64,000 nt of DNA from Candidatus Saccharimonadota bacterium. GTDB lineage: Bacteria; Patescibacteriota; Saccharimonadia; Saccharimonadales; UBA4665. Below, in pieces: positions 15,546 to 24,646 of the stretch; positions within the stretch are counted from its first letter, which is position 1; each line of letters opens with the position of its first letter. Under the pieces are notes generated by a model. It was not told the origin of the DNA, searched no databases, and was given only the letters and a program-made list of their open reading frames with translations. Both the position numbers and the translations under genes were made by a program. The DNA is taken from positions 186,001-250,000 of the forward strand of contig JARIHC010000004.1 in the NCBI GenBank assembly GCA_029288485.1, in the 5' to 3' direction.

Positions 15546-18500
15546 ATGGCAATAAGCCGGATTGGTGCAACTTGGTCTGAAGGCACTTCGGTCACTATGC
15601 CAACCCACCAGGTGGGAGATCTTCTGGTCACTTTCGCTTACCGAGATGGTTCAGCTACAGCCCCGACCTTAGCCGCTGGCTGGACTTCAATTCAATCAGG
15701 CGGAGCAAACACCAACTCGGCTATCGCAGCCTATAAATTCGCTACCAGCACCACTGACGGCTCAGATACCTGGACTAACGCTACCGAGGTAGTGGCTGTC
15801 ATTTACCGCGGGACCAGCCCATTGCTTCCAATCGGCAACAGCGTCCAGAACGGCGCCGCCAGCACAGTTATCGATTATCCAGCCGATACTTTAGCTAGTG
15901 TTGCCGGCACATCGTGGGTGGTGGGTTTTGCGGGCCACCGGAGCACGAATGTGTCAATTACGACCCCGCCGACAGGTATGACAAACCTTGCCGGAGGTAA
16001 CGGCGCAGCAGCTTCAGCAGCAGCCGCTGATACAAATGCTCCCGTGTCTAGCTGGTCGGATCAGACAGTTAATGTCGGTGGTACGTCATCTGGCTGGCGG
16101 TCAATGGTCATAGAGATCCTAGCGCCCACGACCACTTTGTTCCTGCATCAGACAACAACAATTTCACACCCTAATTCCATTAATACCGGCTCGCTTTCGA
16201 CAGCCTTACCGGCCGGCACCAACCACTCGCCAACAGCTACTACGGCCATGGATATGGATTCTACTATGGGTAGCAGCCAGACCAGCCGCACCTCTACTAC
16301 AGGCACATCAGCTGTTTTAACATCCGCCAGGGTTGGCACTTGGGTGAGCAATCCTTTGAATGTAAGCACCATAAACGCCCAAAACTGGACGGTTGGTTTT
16401 GGATACCAGGAAAACAATGCTAACGCCAACCAGTTCATGGCTTTTTCAATCTATGTGCTTAAATCCGACGGTACCGTCAGAGGATATATTTATGATTCCG
16501 CAACTGCTCTTAGTACTGAGTTTACTACCGCAGAACAAGGCAGGGCCGCTACCGTGGCGGGTAGCGCCGTTTCAGGAATACAAAATACCGATCAGCTTTG
16601 CATTGAAATTTGGGCCACCGGAACGCAAACTCTTACAACTAGTAGAACTATAACCTACTATTGGGATGGCGGCACTATAGTATCGGATGGTGTCGCGACC
16701 TCGGACGCGGGAGCTTACGTTCATACCGGCGCTCAAGCAATAGCTTTCTCCACTAACACTTCGCCAACTGTGGCCTTGAACAGTCCTACAGATAGCAGCA
16801 CCTCCACCACAACCACGCCTATGCTAAATTTCACTGGCACTGATGCGAACAGCGACACCATATCTTACGAAGTTGAAGTAGATACAGTTAATACGTTTAA
16901 TAGCCACATCGGAACGCCCTCGTACGTACAAACTGCCACAAGCGGCAGCAGCGCAGGTAGCGCCGTCAATAGCCAATCAGTCAATATTACACCTACGGCA
17001 GGTAACACGCTTATTCTTGCCATAGGCTGTCAAGCCGGCCTAACCATTACCGGCATTTCAGATACAGTGAACGGTTCGTGGCCGGCCGCAATCATCAGCT
17101 CTATATGGAATAGCTCTATATCCCAAAGTCTTCTCTATTACTATCCAAATACAGCCGCCGGACCACTAACTATAACTGTAAACCTGAGCGGTAACTCGCA
17201 AAATTTTTACGTTGATGTTTCTGAATTTTCCGGCATATTAAGCGCTAACGCAGTAGATGGTTCGGCCACCGCTAATGTGGCTAACTCAACTTCAGGCACT
17301 AACAATGCTACGGCCGCGACCTATACTTCTAGCGTTGATGGCGATCTAATATTTGCCTGGGGCAACTATCTTGAGGGTCCTCTAGTCGCTGGTACTGGCT
17401 ACACCAACATATCAGGCGGACACGCTTCGGCAGAATACACAGTTCAATCCACTCATGGATCTATAACTCCGACCTTTACCGACCAATTTGGGTCGGGAGA
17501 CGGTTACGATATATTGGTCGCCGGCTTCAAAGCCAGCTCAACCCAGCCGCTAATAAACGCTTTCTCGGCTACTGGTGGTCACGACGCCGCTAACTTTGTC
17601 GACGTAACACATGGAGCGGACACTGATCCGTTCGCGTCCGGCGACCAAATAGCCTTCACTGTCCCAGCTGGCGAAGCCCTCGCCGACACCACTACATACT
17701 ATTGGCGGGTCCGCGGTATCGACCCAAGCGGCTCCAACATATGGGGTAATTGGAGTAGTACTTACAGTTTTACAGTTAATACTAGCGTACCGCCTAATAC
17801 GCCTACTTTGAGTAGCCCTTCAAACGCCGGTACGGTTTCTAGCATTACTCCCGTGCTAACATTCACCGACACAGATAACAATAACAACAACTTAAGTTAT
17901 GAAGTCGAAGTCGATACGGTAAATACTTTTAATTCTCAATCAGGCGCCATAACCCGCGACACGACAAACGTCCCGACTACCAACCCTTTTACATCTACAG
18001 GCAACTTCAGCACTACCAGAACCAGCGGCAGCTTTTCGCCACAGGCCAACTCCGCCATTTTCGTTGTCTTAGGATTTGCCGATAACGGAGGCGGGACTCC
18101 AGCCGCTACCGTCACCGACAATCATAGCAACACCTACACGCTCTTAAAAGCTAGTGCTGCCTCAGCCGCCAACCTGATCGGGATTTACTGGTGCTACTAT
18201 TCTTCTGCGCCAGGATCGACTACGGTGAGCGCACATGCGACCGCCAATAGCTCTAACGGCGGCATGTTTGAAGTGCTGAATTACTTAGGCGTCTCTCCAA
18301 CCCAGACCGGTAATACCGTATCAGTTACCAGAACCACGGCAGGGGTTCTACAGGGCTCATTGACAGTAGCAAGCGGCAACATTGTAATCGGCGGCGGTAC
18401 CGATTGGGCCAGCTCCAACGCCCTCACTACGCTCGCTAATTCTACATCTGCAGGCGGCTTTCAAGACACGAGCAACGGCGACTCTTACAACTCATTTACG

Positions 18501-18866
18501 TCAACGACTACAGGCACCAATACATATGGCTACTCCACCAGCACCAAGGGCGGCTTTGCAGCTGTGGAGGTGCAGGCTGCCGGCGGGTCGCCACTTATAG
18601 ATGTGCTATCTAGCGCCAATGCCGGCTTTGCTGACGTTACCAACCCAAGCGACACCGACCCTTTCGCTTCCGGCGATACGATAACTTACACTGTCCAGGC
18701 CGGTAATGCCCTCACAAATAGCACCACTTATTACTGGCGGGTCCGCGCTATAGACCCCAGCGGTTCTAACACCTGGAGTAGCTGGAGCAGTATCTACAGC
18801 TTCACGGTCAACGTCAGCACCGCCATGGCAGCTAACTTCTTCTATTTGTTTTCTGACCTGTTATAA
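15546..18866 (+). CDS. Large beta-rich adhesin-like protein with Fn3-like repeats
   Basis: The 1106-residue protein begins at the base after the upstream TAA. Residues about 1-195 form a beta-rich domain, and 200-400 a second one. Two long repeats follow (about 410-750 and 755-1095). Each starts with SYEVEVDTVNTFNS, carries an extra segment of about 215 residues, and ends with TTYYWRVR, IDPSGSN and YSFTVN. The repeat ends look like one Fn3-type domain split by an inserted domain resembling the N-terminal one. No signal peptide is seen. The last residues are hydrophobic. A surface or binding role is inferred from composition. Confidence 0.6.
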   Translation: MAISRIGATWSEGTSVTMPTHQVGDLLVTFAYRDGSATAPTLAAGWTSIQSGGANTNSAIAAYKFATSTTDGSDTWTNATEVVAVIYRGTSPLLPIGNSVQNGAASTVIDYPADTLASVAGTSWVVGFAGHRSTNVSITTPPTGMTNLAGGNGAAASAAAADTNAPVSSWSDQTVNVGGTSSGWRSMVIEILAPTTTLFLHQTTTISHPNSINTGSLSTALPAGTNHSPTATTAMDMDSTMGSSQTSRTSTTGTSAVLTSARVGTWVSNPLNVSTINAQNWTVGFGYQENNANANQFMAFSIYVLKSDGTVRGYIYDSATALSTEFTTAEQGRAATVAGSAVSGIQNTDQLCIEIWATGTQTLTTSRTITYYWDGGTIVSDGVATSDAGAYVHTGAQAIAFSTNTSPTVALNSPTDSSTSTTTTPMLNFTGTDANSDTISYEVEVDTVNTFNSHIGTPSYVQTATSGSSAGSAVNSQSVNITPTAGNTLILAIGCQAGLTITGISDTVNGSWPAAIISSIWNSSISQSLLYYYPNTAAGPLTITVNLSGNSQNFYVDVSEFSGILSANAVDGSATANVANSTSGTNNATAATYTSSVDGDLIFAWGNYLEGPLVAGTGYTNISGGHASAEYTVQSTHGSITPTFTDQFGSGDGYDILVAGFKASSTQPLINAFSATGGHDAANFVDVTHGADTDPFASGDQIAFTVPAGEALADTTTYYWRVRGIDPSGSNIWGNWSSTYSFTVNTSVPPNTPTLSSPSNAGTVSSITPVLTFTDTDNNNNNLSYEVEVDTVNTFNSQSGAITRDTTNVPTTNPFTSTGNFSTTRTSGSFSPQANSAIFVVLGFADNGGGTPAATVTDNHSNTYTLLKASAASAANLIGIYWCYYSSAPGSTTVSAHATANSSNGGMFEVLNYLGVSPTQTGNTVSVTRTTAGVLQGSLTVASGNIVIGGGTDWASSNALTTLANSTSAGGFQDTSNGDSYNSFTSTTTGTNTYGYSTSTKGGFAAVEVQAAGGSPLIDVLSSANAGFADVTNPSDTDPFASGDTITYTVQAGNALTNSTTYYWRVRAIDPSGSNTWSSWSSIYSFTVNVSTAMAANFFYLFSDLL

Positions 18867-18869
18867 ACG

Positions 18870-19298
18870 CTATTGATTGCCAGTTAACAAAGTAGACACA
18901 ATAGCCGAGTTAAAAAACCGAGCCGGCTTAAGGCTATCATCTTGACGCTTATATATAACACCTGTTTTTCGCTGGTCTACGCCGCTCATAATAGCGGCAT
19001 ACTGCTTAGAAATAGCGGGAGTTAACGCGGTCGTCGGCCCCTCAGCGTTGCCTTTATGCACACTTGGCATAATGTCGCCCGACCCATTGCTCAGTATCTC
19101 CGTAATTTGGCCTTTTTTGTCTACCACTATGATCCGAACCGGCTCTATACGCGCCGCCACCACGCTGCTACCTGCCGAACCAGCCCCCGAAAGTGAATCC
19201 GCCGAGGCCACAGGGGCAGCACCTATCAGCAACAGAGCACTGACTATAACTAAACAAAAACCAATAACGCCCCGTAGGCTCCCGTACCCATCTGACAT
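18870..19298 (-). CDS. Secreted hypothetical protein
   Basis: The 142-residue protein has a signal peptide ending in PVASADS near residue 33. A short conserved-looking beta segment follows (ARIEPVRIIVVDKKGQITEILSNG, residues about 49-72) and then a polar C-terminal part. The family is not recognised. TTCTAT or TATTCT lies 8-10 nt before the ATG with no Shine-Dalgarno sequence, suggesting a very short leader. It is convergent with the large adhesin-like gene (3 nt between stops). Confidence 0.6.
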   Translation of the reverse strand: MSDGYGSLRGVIGFCLVIVSALLLIGAAPVASADSLSGAGSAGSSVVAARIEPVRIIVVDKKGQITEILSNGSGDIMPSVHKGNAEGPTTALTPAISKQYAAIMSGVDQRKTGVIYKRQDDSLKPARFFNSAIVSTLLTGNQ

Positions 19299-19382
19299 AA
19301 GTAGTCATAGAATAGTATAACTCAGATAGAAAGTTGTAAATAGAACATCAAAGCATAAGCGCGGTTATGCGAGCGTCAGATT

Positions 19383-20363
19383 TTAGATAGCTGCCTGCGG
19401 TGGACCGGATACCAAGCGTACATTAACAATAGTAGCGGCATCACTTAAGTAGTTAACCGTTAGCTGCCTAGGACCGCGGTCAGGCATAACAGGAGCTGAT
19501 GGTCGAGAGGTCAAGTTAACGCGCGGTCTGCTCAAACGATCTTGCTGAACAACCTGATCTTGCTCCAAAAGCTCCACGATATGTGCCGGGCGGGTAGCGC
19601 CGCGATTAGCCCGCCATACAAGCAAAATGCTCAGATTATACATAAAGATTACCGGCAAGATAATGATCAGTTGGCTCAGCACATTAGGAGTCGGCGCCAT
19701 TATCATGCCTATGATGACAGCGGCCACTATTACGTAGCGCTCGGCCCCGAGAAGCTTGCGAGGCGGCAACGGTCGAATGCGATTAATAAACGAAATGATC
19801 ACTGGCAGCTGAAACAGCAGCATAGAGCCCAGCAAGTAGACCAAGAGAAAATTCATATATTCTTGGACAGTAAATAGGGCATGGACTTGATTAGTCGTAA
19901 ACTGATGGCTCAAAAAGTGCAGCGCCCTGGGCAGTCCGACGAAATATGCCAGGCAAAGCCCAAGTATAGCTAACAAGCCAGAGGACAAACTATAGCGAAC
20001 TATTAGGTGTCTTGTATTAGATTTTATAAGCGGCGCAAAAAATCCCAAAACCTGATAAACAACCACAGGAATACTAATTGCTATACCAACATATAAACAA
20101 ACCGTGAATAGAAAATTAATACCGCCGGCCGGAGAAGTGTATATAAATTGCTGGCCAGCTGATGGCCTAAGCAGAAAACTAACAATATGCTGCTGCACAA
20201 AGTAGGCTAGCGTTGAAAACGCTATTACCGATGCGGCTATATAAATTAGCCGACGACGCAGCTCATAGAGATGCTCTATAAACGGCAGTTTGGTTTCGGC
20301 TGTTAGCTCAGGCTGCAGTCTTCTTCTTTTTAGTAGTTTGTTTTTTTGTTGTTTTGGTTTCAT
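19383..20363 (-). CDS. tatC: Sec-independent protein translocase TatC
   Basis: TatC is the receptor for twin-arginine signal peptides. Six membrane segments are visible, and LPFIEHLYELRRRLIY near residue 26 carries the conserved FxxHLxELRxRL motif. The APTPNVLSQ loop near 218 fits the family PTPD/DPxSQ motif. The C-terminal tail is longer than usual (about 75 polar residues). I choose the ATG at 20363, with AAGGTG 8 nt before it; a GTG at 20372 is the alternative. Either start lies inside tatA, an overlap of about 56 nt in another frame. Confidence 0.88.
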   Translation of the reverse strand: MKPKQQKNKLLKRRRLQPELTAETKLPFIEHLYELRRRLIYIAASVIAFSTLAYFVQQHIVSFLLRPSAGQQFIYTSPAGGINFLFTVCLYVGIAISIPVVVYQVLGFFAPLIKSNTRHLIVRYSLSSGLLAILGLCLAYFVGLPRALHFLSHQFTTNQVHALFTVQEYMNFLLVYLLGSMLLFQLPVIISFINRIRPLPPRKLLGAERYVIVAAVIIGMIMAPTPNVLSQLIIILPVIFMYNLSILLVWRANRGATRPAHIVELLEQDQVVQQDRLSRPRVNLTSRPSAPVMPDRGPRQLTVNYLSDAATIVNVRLVSGPPQAAI

Positions 20364-20526
20364 TTTTGGCACCTTCGTCTATGCCTTTTCTAAACTCACG
20401 CATTGATTCGCCCAGACTTCTGGACAGCTTAGGTAAGTTTTTGCCCCCGAACAAAAGCAAGATAATTAACAAGATAATTAACAGTTCTGGCGTGCTCAGG
20501 TCCAGGAACGCAAATTGTTCAAACAT
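20308..20526 (-). CDS. tatA: Tat translocase pore subunit TatA/TatE
   Basis: The 72-residue protein has the TatA plan: an N-terminal membrane helix (TPELLIILLIILLLFG), the hinge FGGKNLPKLSRSLG, an amphipathic helix (ESMREFRKGIDE) and a short basic tail. It assembles with TatC to move folded proteins across the membrane. The lysine-rich tail is encoded by an A-rich stretch shared, in another frame, with the first residues of TatC. A second TatB-like gene is not seen in the window, so this may be a minimal TatAC system. Confidence 0.88.
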   Translation of the reverse strand: MFEQFAFLDLSTPELLIILLIILLLFGGKNLPKLSRSLGESMREFRKGIDEGAKNETKTTKKQTTKKKKTAA

Positions 20527-20609
20527 GTTTTTTTCAATCCCCTCACTTGGTGATTTAGATTATACATAAGTAATAATACCACACCGTAACTACTGTGAAG
20601 CAAGTGTTT

Positions 20610-21875
20610 TTAAGACTGGCGGCATAGTAGCTCGAAGTACCGAGTAGTACCGAACGGAATTTTTTGCTTCACGACGCCGCGGGAAGGAAAGCTGCCGGCG
20701 AAAGTCACTGTGAAGTCGCCGTATTGCTGATTGATCTGATCGACCGCCTCGGTTAGCCAGTTTTCGCGGTTAACTTCTTCTAGTAAGCTCACTTGGTTGC
20801 GATCTGACGCCTCTAACCGATAACAAGTAACACCGATCTCGCGCACGTAATCATCGCGCGGGCGGCGATTAAACAGCAGTTGCGCACGGCGATGAACCTC
20901 GGCATTAGAGAAAAAGGTAGATTTGAACATCCGTCGCTCGTACCAATAGTCGCCACTTACATAGCGGGCGTAGACCATGATGCCGCGAGCGCTGAAACCT
21001 TTATAGCGCAGCTTCATCCCCGTGGTTTCGCACAGATAAGCCAGACGAGAGTTGATAGTCGCTTCGTCCAGGCGGGTGTCTTCTAGCACGTACTGGCGGC
21101 CGATAGTCTTAGTGTCATGCTCATGGCTGTCTACTTCGTGCCCGCGCAAGCGCTGATACCAGTCTTCGCCGCATATGCTGCGAAAAACATGCCGGCGCAA
21201 CAGCTCGCTTGGCGCATCTAAAAACTGCAGCGGCGTGTAGATACCGGCGGCATTTAGGCGCGCCTGGTTACGCTCAGCAATGCCATGCAGATCAGTCAGT
21301 TGGAGCCCAGCCAGTACTTGGCGCAAATTCTTATGCGTAATAATATCCAGACCGTCCGGTTTGTGCAGAGATGCCGCTAACTTAGCTAAAAACCTGTTGG
21401 GAGCAATGCCTACATTGCAGCGCATCCAGCAGCCCACATCTTCTTTCAGCCGCTGTTTAACTTCGCGGCCGATTTCTTCTAGCGAGCGTTGGTTAATATG
21501 CTCACGCGTACCATGGAAATCAATCACGCCTTCGTCGATGCTCTTCATGGTCACGTGCGGCGAATAAGAGCGCATGATTTTAACCAGCTGCTGGTAGGCA
21601 AAGTGGTATTTAGGAGGATCAGTCTCTAGGATCACAATACCGGGAGCTAGGCGGCGGGCTTCATCGGCCCTCATGCCTACCTTTACGCCTAATGCCTTAG
21701 CTTCGTAAGAAGCCGCTACAATACAGGCGTACTCGGCCTGCTTACCGCGCCGGTTAGTGACGCCAACCGGGCGGCCGCGCAACATGGGCCGGGCCTGCTG
21801 CTCTACAGTAGCAAAACAGGAATTCAGGTCTATATGCATAACCTGGGGCGCTTCGGCGTTAAGCGGCAGGTACAT
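20610..21875 (-). CDS. Y-family DNA polymerase (DinB/UmuC-like)
   Basis: About 421 residues from the ATG at 21875. Catalytic acids are visible in VMHIDLNSCFATVEQQ (first aspartate) and MKSIDEGVIDF (Asp-Glu pair near residue 110). NVGIAPNRFLAKLAA near 155 matches the family GIAxNKxLAKxAS motif. The palm, thumb and little-finger regions are all present in length. Such polymerases copy damaged DNA. SCFATVEQQ and the second half look closer to UmuC/ImuB-type relatives than to E. coli DinB, so I give no gene symbol. The start overlaps the 101-residue gene upstream by 17 nt, which suggests coupled translation. Confidence 0.82.
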   Translation of the reverse strand: MYLPLNAEAPQVMHIDLNSCFATVEQQARPMLRGRPVGVTNRRGKQAEYACIVAASYEAKALGVKVGMRADEARRLAPGIVILETDPPKYHFAYQQLVKIMRSYSPHVTMKSIDEGVIDFHGTREHINQRSLEEIGREVKQRLKEDVGCWMRCNVGIAPNRFLAKLAASLHKPDGLDIITHKNLRQVLAGLQLTDLHGIAERNQARLNAAGIYTPLQFLDAPSELLRRHVFRSICGEDWYQRLRGHEVDSHEHDTKTIGRQYVLEDTRLDEATINSRLAYLCETTGMKLRYKGFSARGIMVYARYVSGDYWYERRMFKSTFFSNAEVHRRAQLLFNRRPRDDYVREIGVTCYRLEASDRNQVSLLEEVNRENWLTEAVDQINQQYGDFTVTFAGSFPSRGVVKQKIPFGTTRYFELLCRQS

Positions 21876-22164
21876 AACTTGGCAGAGCGTGAAAGTTCTC
21901 AGTTTGGTCGGCAATATAGACTAAACGCCAGCGCAACGCCTCGGCGTCAAACTCCAATCTGTAATCAGCTTGTCCGTCGGTCATATCAAACACGTGGATC
22001 ATACGCTTACCTCGGTGTGTCGGGTGGCGCAGGCCGGTCTCGGTAAAAGTGATGGTACGACCGCCGTACTCCATCTTTTTGGGGAAACATGTGGGGCGCT
22101 TTTTGTCTTTAAAATAATAGGCCACTATAGTTACATCTTGTCCTACGAATGTTACATCTTCCAT
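21859..22164 (-). CDS. Small protein upstream of the Y-family polymerase
   Basis: The 101-residue protein starts at an ATG with AAGGAG upstream. It is beta-rich (YGGRTITFTETGLRHPTHRGKRMIHVFDMTDG, residues about 33-64) and ends in a more helical part. The family is not recognised. It overlaps the polymerase gene by 17 nt and is therefore in the same transcript. Its function is probably linked to the damage response, but only context supports that. Confidence 0.65.
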   Translation of the reverse strand: MEDVTFVGQDVTIVAYYFKDKKRPTCFPKKMEYGGRTITFTETGLRHPTHRGKRMIHVFDMTDGQADYRLEFDAEALRWRLVYIADQTENFHALPSYVPAA

Positions 22165-22223
22165 TTTGAGCTCCTTGTTCTTGGTAATAATTAAGAGGTG
22201 CGATTGACTCGCTTGGCGGCTTT

Positions 22224-22391
22224 TTACTCTGTTAGTAGAGTGGAGCTTACCGGATAAGTGCTAGCCACCGCCAGGGACAGCATAGAGCCGGAAAACTTAT
22301 TGGAGCTTGGAGACAGCAGGGGCCGAAGCATGCTTTCTCGGTTGTAATAATTGGCCTGCACGGAGGAACCTGGCAAAGCGCCGGAGCCCAT
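22224..22391 (-). CDS. Possible 55-residue protein at the head of the polymerase operon
   Basis: A minus-strand frame of 55 codons begins at the ATG 22389-22391, 14 nt after a TATAAT box (22406-22411), and ends at 22224. The predicted product (MGSGALPGSSVQANYYNRES..., then MLSLAVASTYPVSSTLLTE) is rich in Ser and Leu and matches nothing I recognise. The same stretch contains inverted repeats (TGGCGG near 22214 with CCGCCA near 22268, and ACTCT/AGAGT near 22226-22241), so it could instead be a structured leader RNA. Confidence 0.4.
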   Translation of the reverse strand: MGSGALPGSSVQANYYNRESMLRPLLSPSSNKFSGSMLSLAVASTYPVSSTLLTE

Positions 22392-22406
22392 ACACGGCTA
22401 TCTTAA

Positions 22407-23438
22407 TTATACACCACTTAAGTTTTTAGCAATAAAGCCCTCCAGTTGGCCAATCACCCTTAGGTCAGTGGTTCTGAGACACACCTCTGCATTACCAGCC
22501 CACACGTGCAGATCATGGAAATTATGAGATCCAACGTAGGCTACTTTCTGGCCTGACTTATAGGTAATAACAGCTGTCTTTAAGTGATTAAACTTATCCG
22601 GTCTTTTATCGATCCAGGCAGTTTTAGCCTTAAGAGCATGTGCTTGAGCGAGCCATCTCTCGTAAACGGAGGATAGAGGAAGACGAAACTTTGAGGGATG
22701 ATTAGCGTAAAAAGTTATATCGGCGCCTTTTTTCATATGCTTAGCGAGCATACTATCCAATCTACCGGAGGGGACTGATGTAGAACTTAGCGTAGCTGTT
22801 TTTATACTGCGGCGCAGATCGTCCAGCAGGCTATCCATAATGATTGATTTATTGCCTAGCCCCAGGCAATTATTCCTGCGCCCGTAATCTATCAATATCT
22901 CATTCAAGGGGTCGAGAGAGAATCTTTCGCCAGCACCCACCTTCCTAATATGAACGCCTTTCTCGGCAATTTCGTGCAAACGCCTAACAAAGATGTCGGA
23001 CTCAAAATCTAACATTACATCAATAAAGCCATACGAAGCAGGCACACAGTTAACACCCCCAAGTGATAGCACTTTGTTGCCAACCGCGTAAGCCTTAATA
23101 TGACAGCGATTAAGAATAGTGCTGTTAGTTAGATTTACGGATGGGGGCGGCCCCATAACCACGTAGGAACCGGGGAAGTTCTCCTGAAACTCTCTCCTGG
23201 CAGCTTTATGAGATTTCTTCATCACCCCAGTTGGAATCATGCCGTGCCGGTGGCCAAAATAATCTAGGGCGAAGATGTCCTTTGGCCTGCCGTACTCCAT
23301 AAGGCCCTTGATAATCGGATTACTCTCAAACCATGCGGACATAGAGGTCACAAAAGCGGTTTCGTTGTTTTGCCTGTTTTTTAATCTATTTACAAAGATG
23401 TTGGGCACCTGTTGAGCAGACACCACTGATATATTCAT
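22407..23438 (-). CDS. Phospholipase D-like (HxK) protein
   Basis: The product is 343 residues from the ATG at 23438; a TTG 30 nt upstream is less likely. Two PLD-type motifs are visible: CHIKAYAVG near residue 118 and FNHLKTAVITYKSG near 285, each followed by a glycine-rich GGVN or GSHN segment. The aspartate of the classical HKD motif is missing in both, so it is a divergent member. Relatives include cardiolipin synthases and nucleases. The reaction is not predictable. Its stop overlaps the likely promoter of the polymerase operon, and it is divergent from purM. Confidence 0.65.
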   Translation of the reverse strand: MNISVVSAQQVPNIFVNRLKNRQNNETAFVTSMSAWFESNPIIKGLMEYGRPKDIFALDYFGHRHGMIPTGVMKKSHKAARREFQENFPGSYVVMGPPPSVNLTNSTILNRCHIKAYAVGNKVLSLGGVNCVPASYGFIDVMLDFESDIFVRRLHEIAEKGVHIRKVGAGERFSLDPLNEILIDYGRRNNCLGLGNKSIIMDSLLDDLRRSIKTATLSSTSVPSGRLDSMLAKHMKKGADITFYANHPSKFRLPLSSVYERWLAQAHALKAKTAWIDKRPDKFNHLKTAVITYKSGQKVAYVGSHNFHDLHVWAGNAEVCLRTTDLRVIGQLEGFIAKNLSGV

Positions 23439-23522
23439 GCAAAAACTATACCACGTCCAACCGTCCAAGGAAGATGCTCAAGCTTGCAGGAACGTAGATA
23501 ATTAGGTCATAATTACTCTTGC

Positions 23523-24623
23523 ATGTCACCTAAGACCTATGAACAATCCGGCGTTAATTACGGCGCTTTGGACCCCTTTAAAGTAGCTGCTCAGCAGGCA
23601 GCCAACACTACCTCAGTTCATCTGTTGAGCCGGGGCTACGAAGAAGTGTCTGCCAGCCGCGGCGAATCGGCTTACGTTTGGGACGAGGGCGACAGATACG
23701 GTGCCATGGTAACAGAAGGTCTCGGCACCAAAAATTTGATAGCCGACGAGGTGCGTAAAATAACTGGTAAAACCCATTACGATGCTATTGCTCAAGATGC
23801 TGCAGCCATGATTATCAATGATCTGATTACGGTGGGGGCTACGCCGTTAGTTATTGGCGCGCACTTTTCCGTCGCTGATGCCAGCTGGTTTGAGGACCGC
23901 GAGCGAGCCAACGATCTGGTCAACGGCTTTCGCAGCGCCTGCCACCAAGCACGGGTTACCTGGGGCGGCGGCGAAACACCAGCACTCAAAGGCATTTTAC
24001 AGCCAGGCGTAGTGGAGCTATCAGGTCCGGCAGTTGGCGAAATCAAGCCCAAAGAACGATTGGCGTCGGCCGATAAGCTGCGAGCGAGCGACAGCATCAT
24101 TCTGCTTGGCGGTAGCGGTTTGCACGCTAACGGCGCGTCGCTAGCTAGAGCTATCGCAGAAGAGCTGCCAGAGGGCTATGCCACCAAACTGGAGGATGGC
24201 AGCACTTACGGCGAAGCCCTATTAAAACCCACTCCGCTATATGCTAAAGCGGTAGAGGCAGTATTTAGGGCTGGTGTCGATATCCATTACATGGCCAATA
24301 TCACTGGCCACGGCTGGCGCAAATTAATGCGCGCTGAGCGCTACTTAGGCTATCAGATTGATGCAGTACCGGAACCGCAGCCAGTTTTTCGCTTCATCCA
24401 AGAAAAGTCTGGCAATGATGACTATGAAATGTACGGCAACTTTAACATGGGTGCTGGCTACGCTCTGTTCGTGCCGGCCAAGCAGACTTACATGACGCTA
24501 GAGGCTTTAGCGGACGCCGGCTATCCGGCTATGCGCGCCGGTCAAGTAATCAACGGGCCTAAGGAAGTAGTGATACGACCTAAACAGATTATCTTCACTG
24601 AGGACACCCTTAACCTGCGCTAA
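23523..24623 (+). CDS. purM: Phosphoribosylformylglycinamidine cyclo-ligase-like (PurM)
   Basis: The 366-residue protein follows the PurM/AIR synthase plan. SGVNYGALDPFK is at the N-terminus, GLGTKNLIADE near residue 67 and AQDAAAMIINDLITVGATPL near 90 (the metal- and ATP-binding DxxAMxxND segment). GGSGLHANGASLAR near 198 and an ANITGHGWRKLMR segment near 257 match the ATP-binding C-terminal half. PurM closes the imidazole ring in purine synthesis. A TAATTA-like -10 box lies 7 nt before the ATG. Together with purN at 26977 it argues for at least part of the purine pathway. Confidence 0.85.
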   Translation: MSPKTYEQSGVNYGALDPFKVAAQQAANTTSVHLLSRGYEEVSASRGESAYVWDEGDRYGAMVTEGLGTKNLIADEVRKITGKTHYDAIAQDAAAMIINDLITVGATPLVIGAHFSVADASWFEDRERANDLVNGFRSACHQARVTWGGGETPALKGILQPGVVELSGPAVGEIKPKERLASADKLRASDSIILLGGSGLHANGASLARAIAEELPEGYATKLEDGSTYGEALLKPTPLYAKAVEAVFRAGVDIHYMANITGHGWRKLMRAERYLGYQIDAVPEPQPVFRFIQEKSGNDDYEMYGNFNMGAGYALFVPAKQTYMTLEALADAGYPAMRAGQVINGPKEVVIRPKQIIFTEDTLNLR

Positions 24624-24646
24624 GCTGCTTATGTTAAAATTAAGGG

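Noticed and set aside
14691-18866. Prophage
   Set aside because: Tail-fibre-like proteins are present but there is no terminase, capsid, portal, lysis or integrase gene nearby.
21876-21914. TTG-initiated extension of the Y-family polymerase
   Set aside because: It lies inside the upstream 101-residue gene and adds no family residues; the ATG at 21875 gives the expected start just before the first catalytic motif.
22165-22406. Signal recognition particle RNA or RNase P RNA
   Set aside because: Inverted repeats are present but the conserved SRP tetraloop region and RNase P core motifs are not; only a possible small frame or structured leader is listed.
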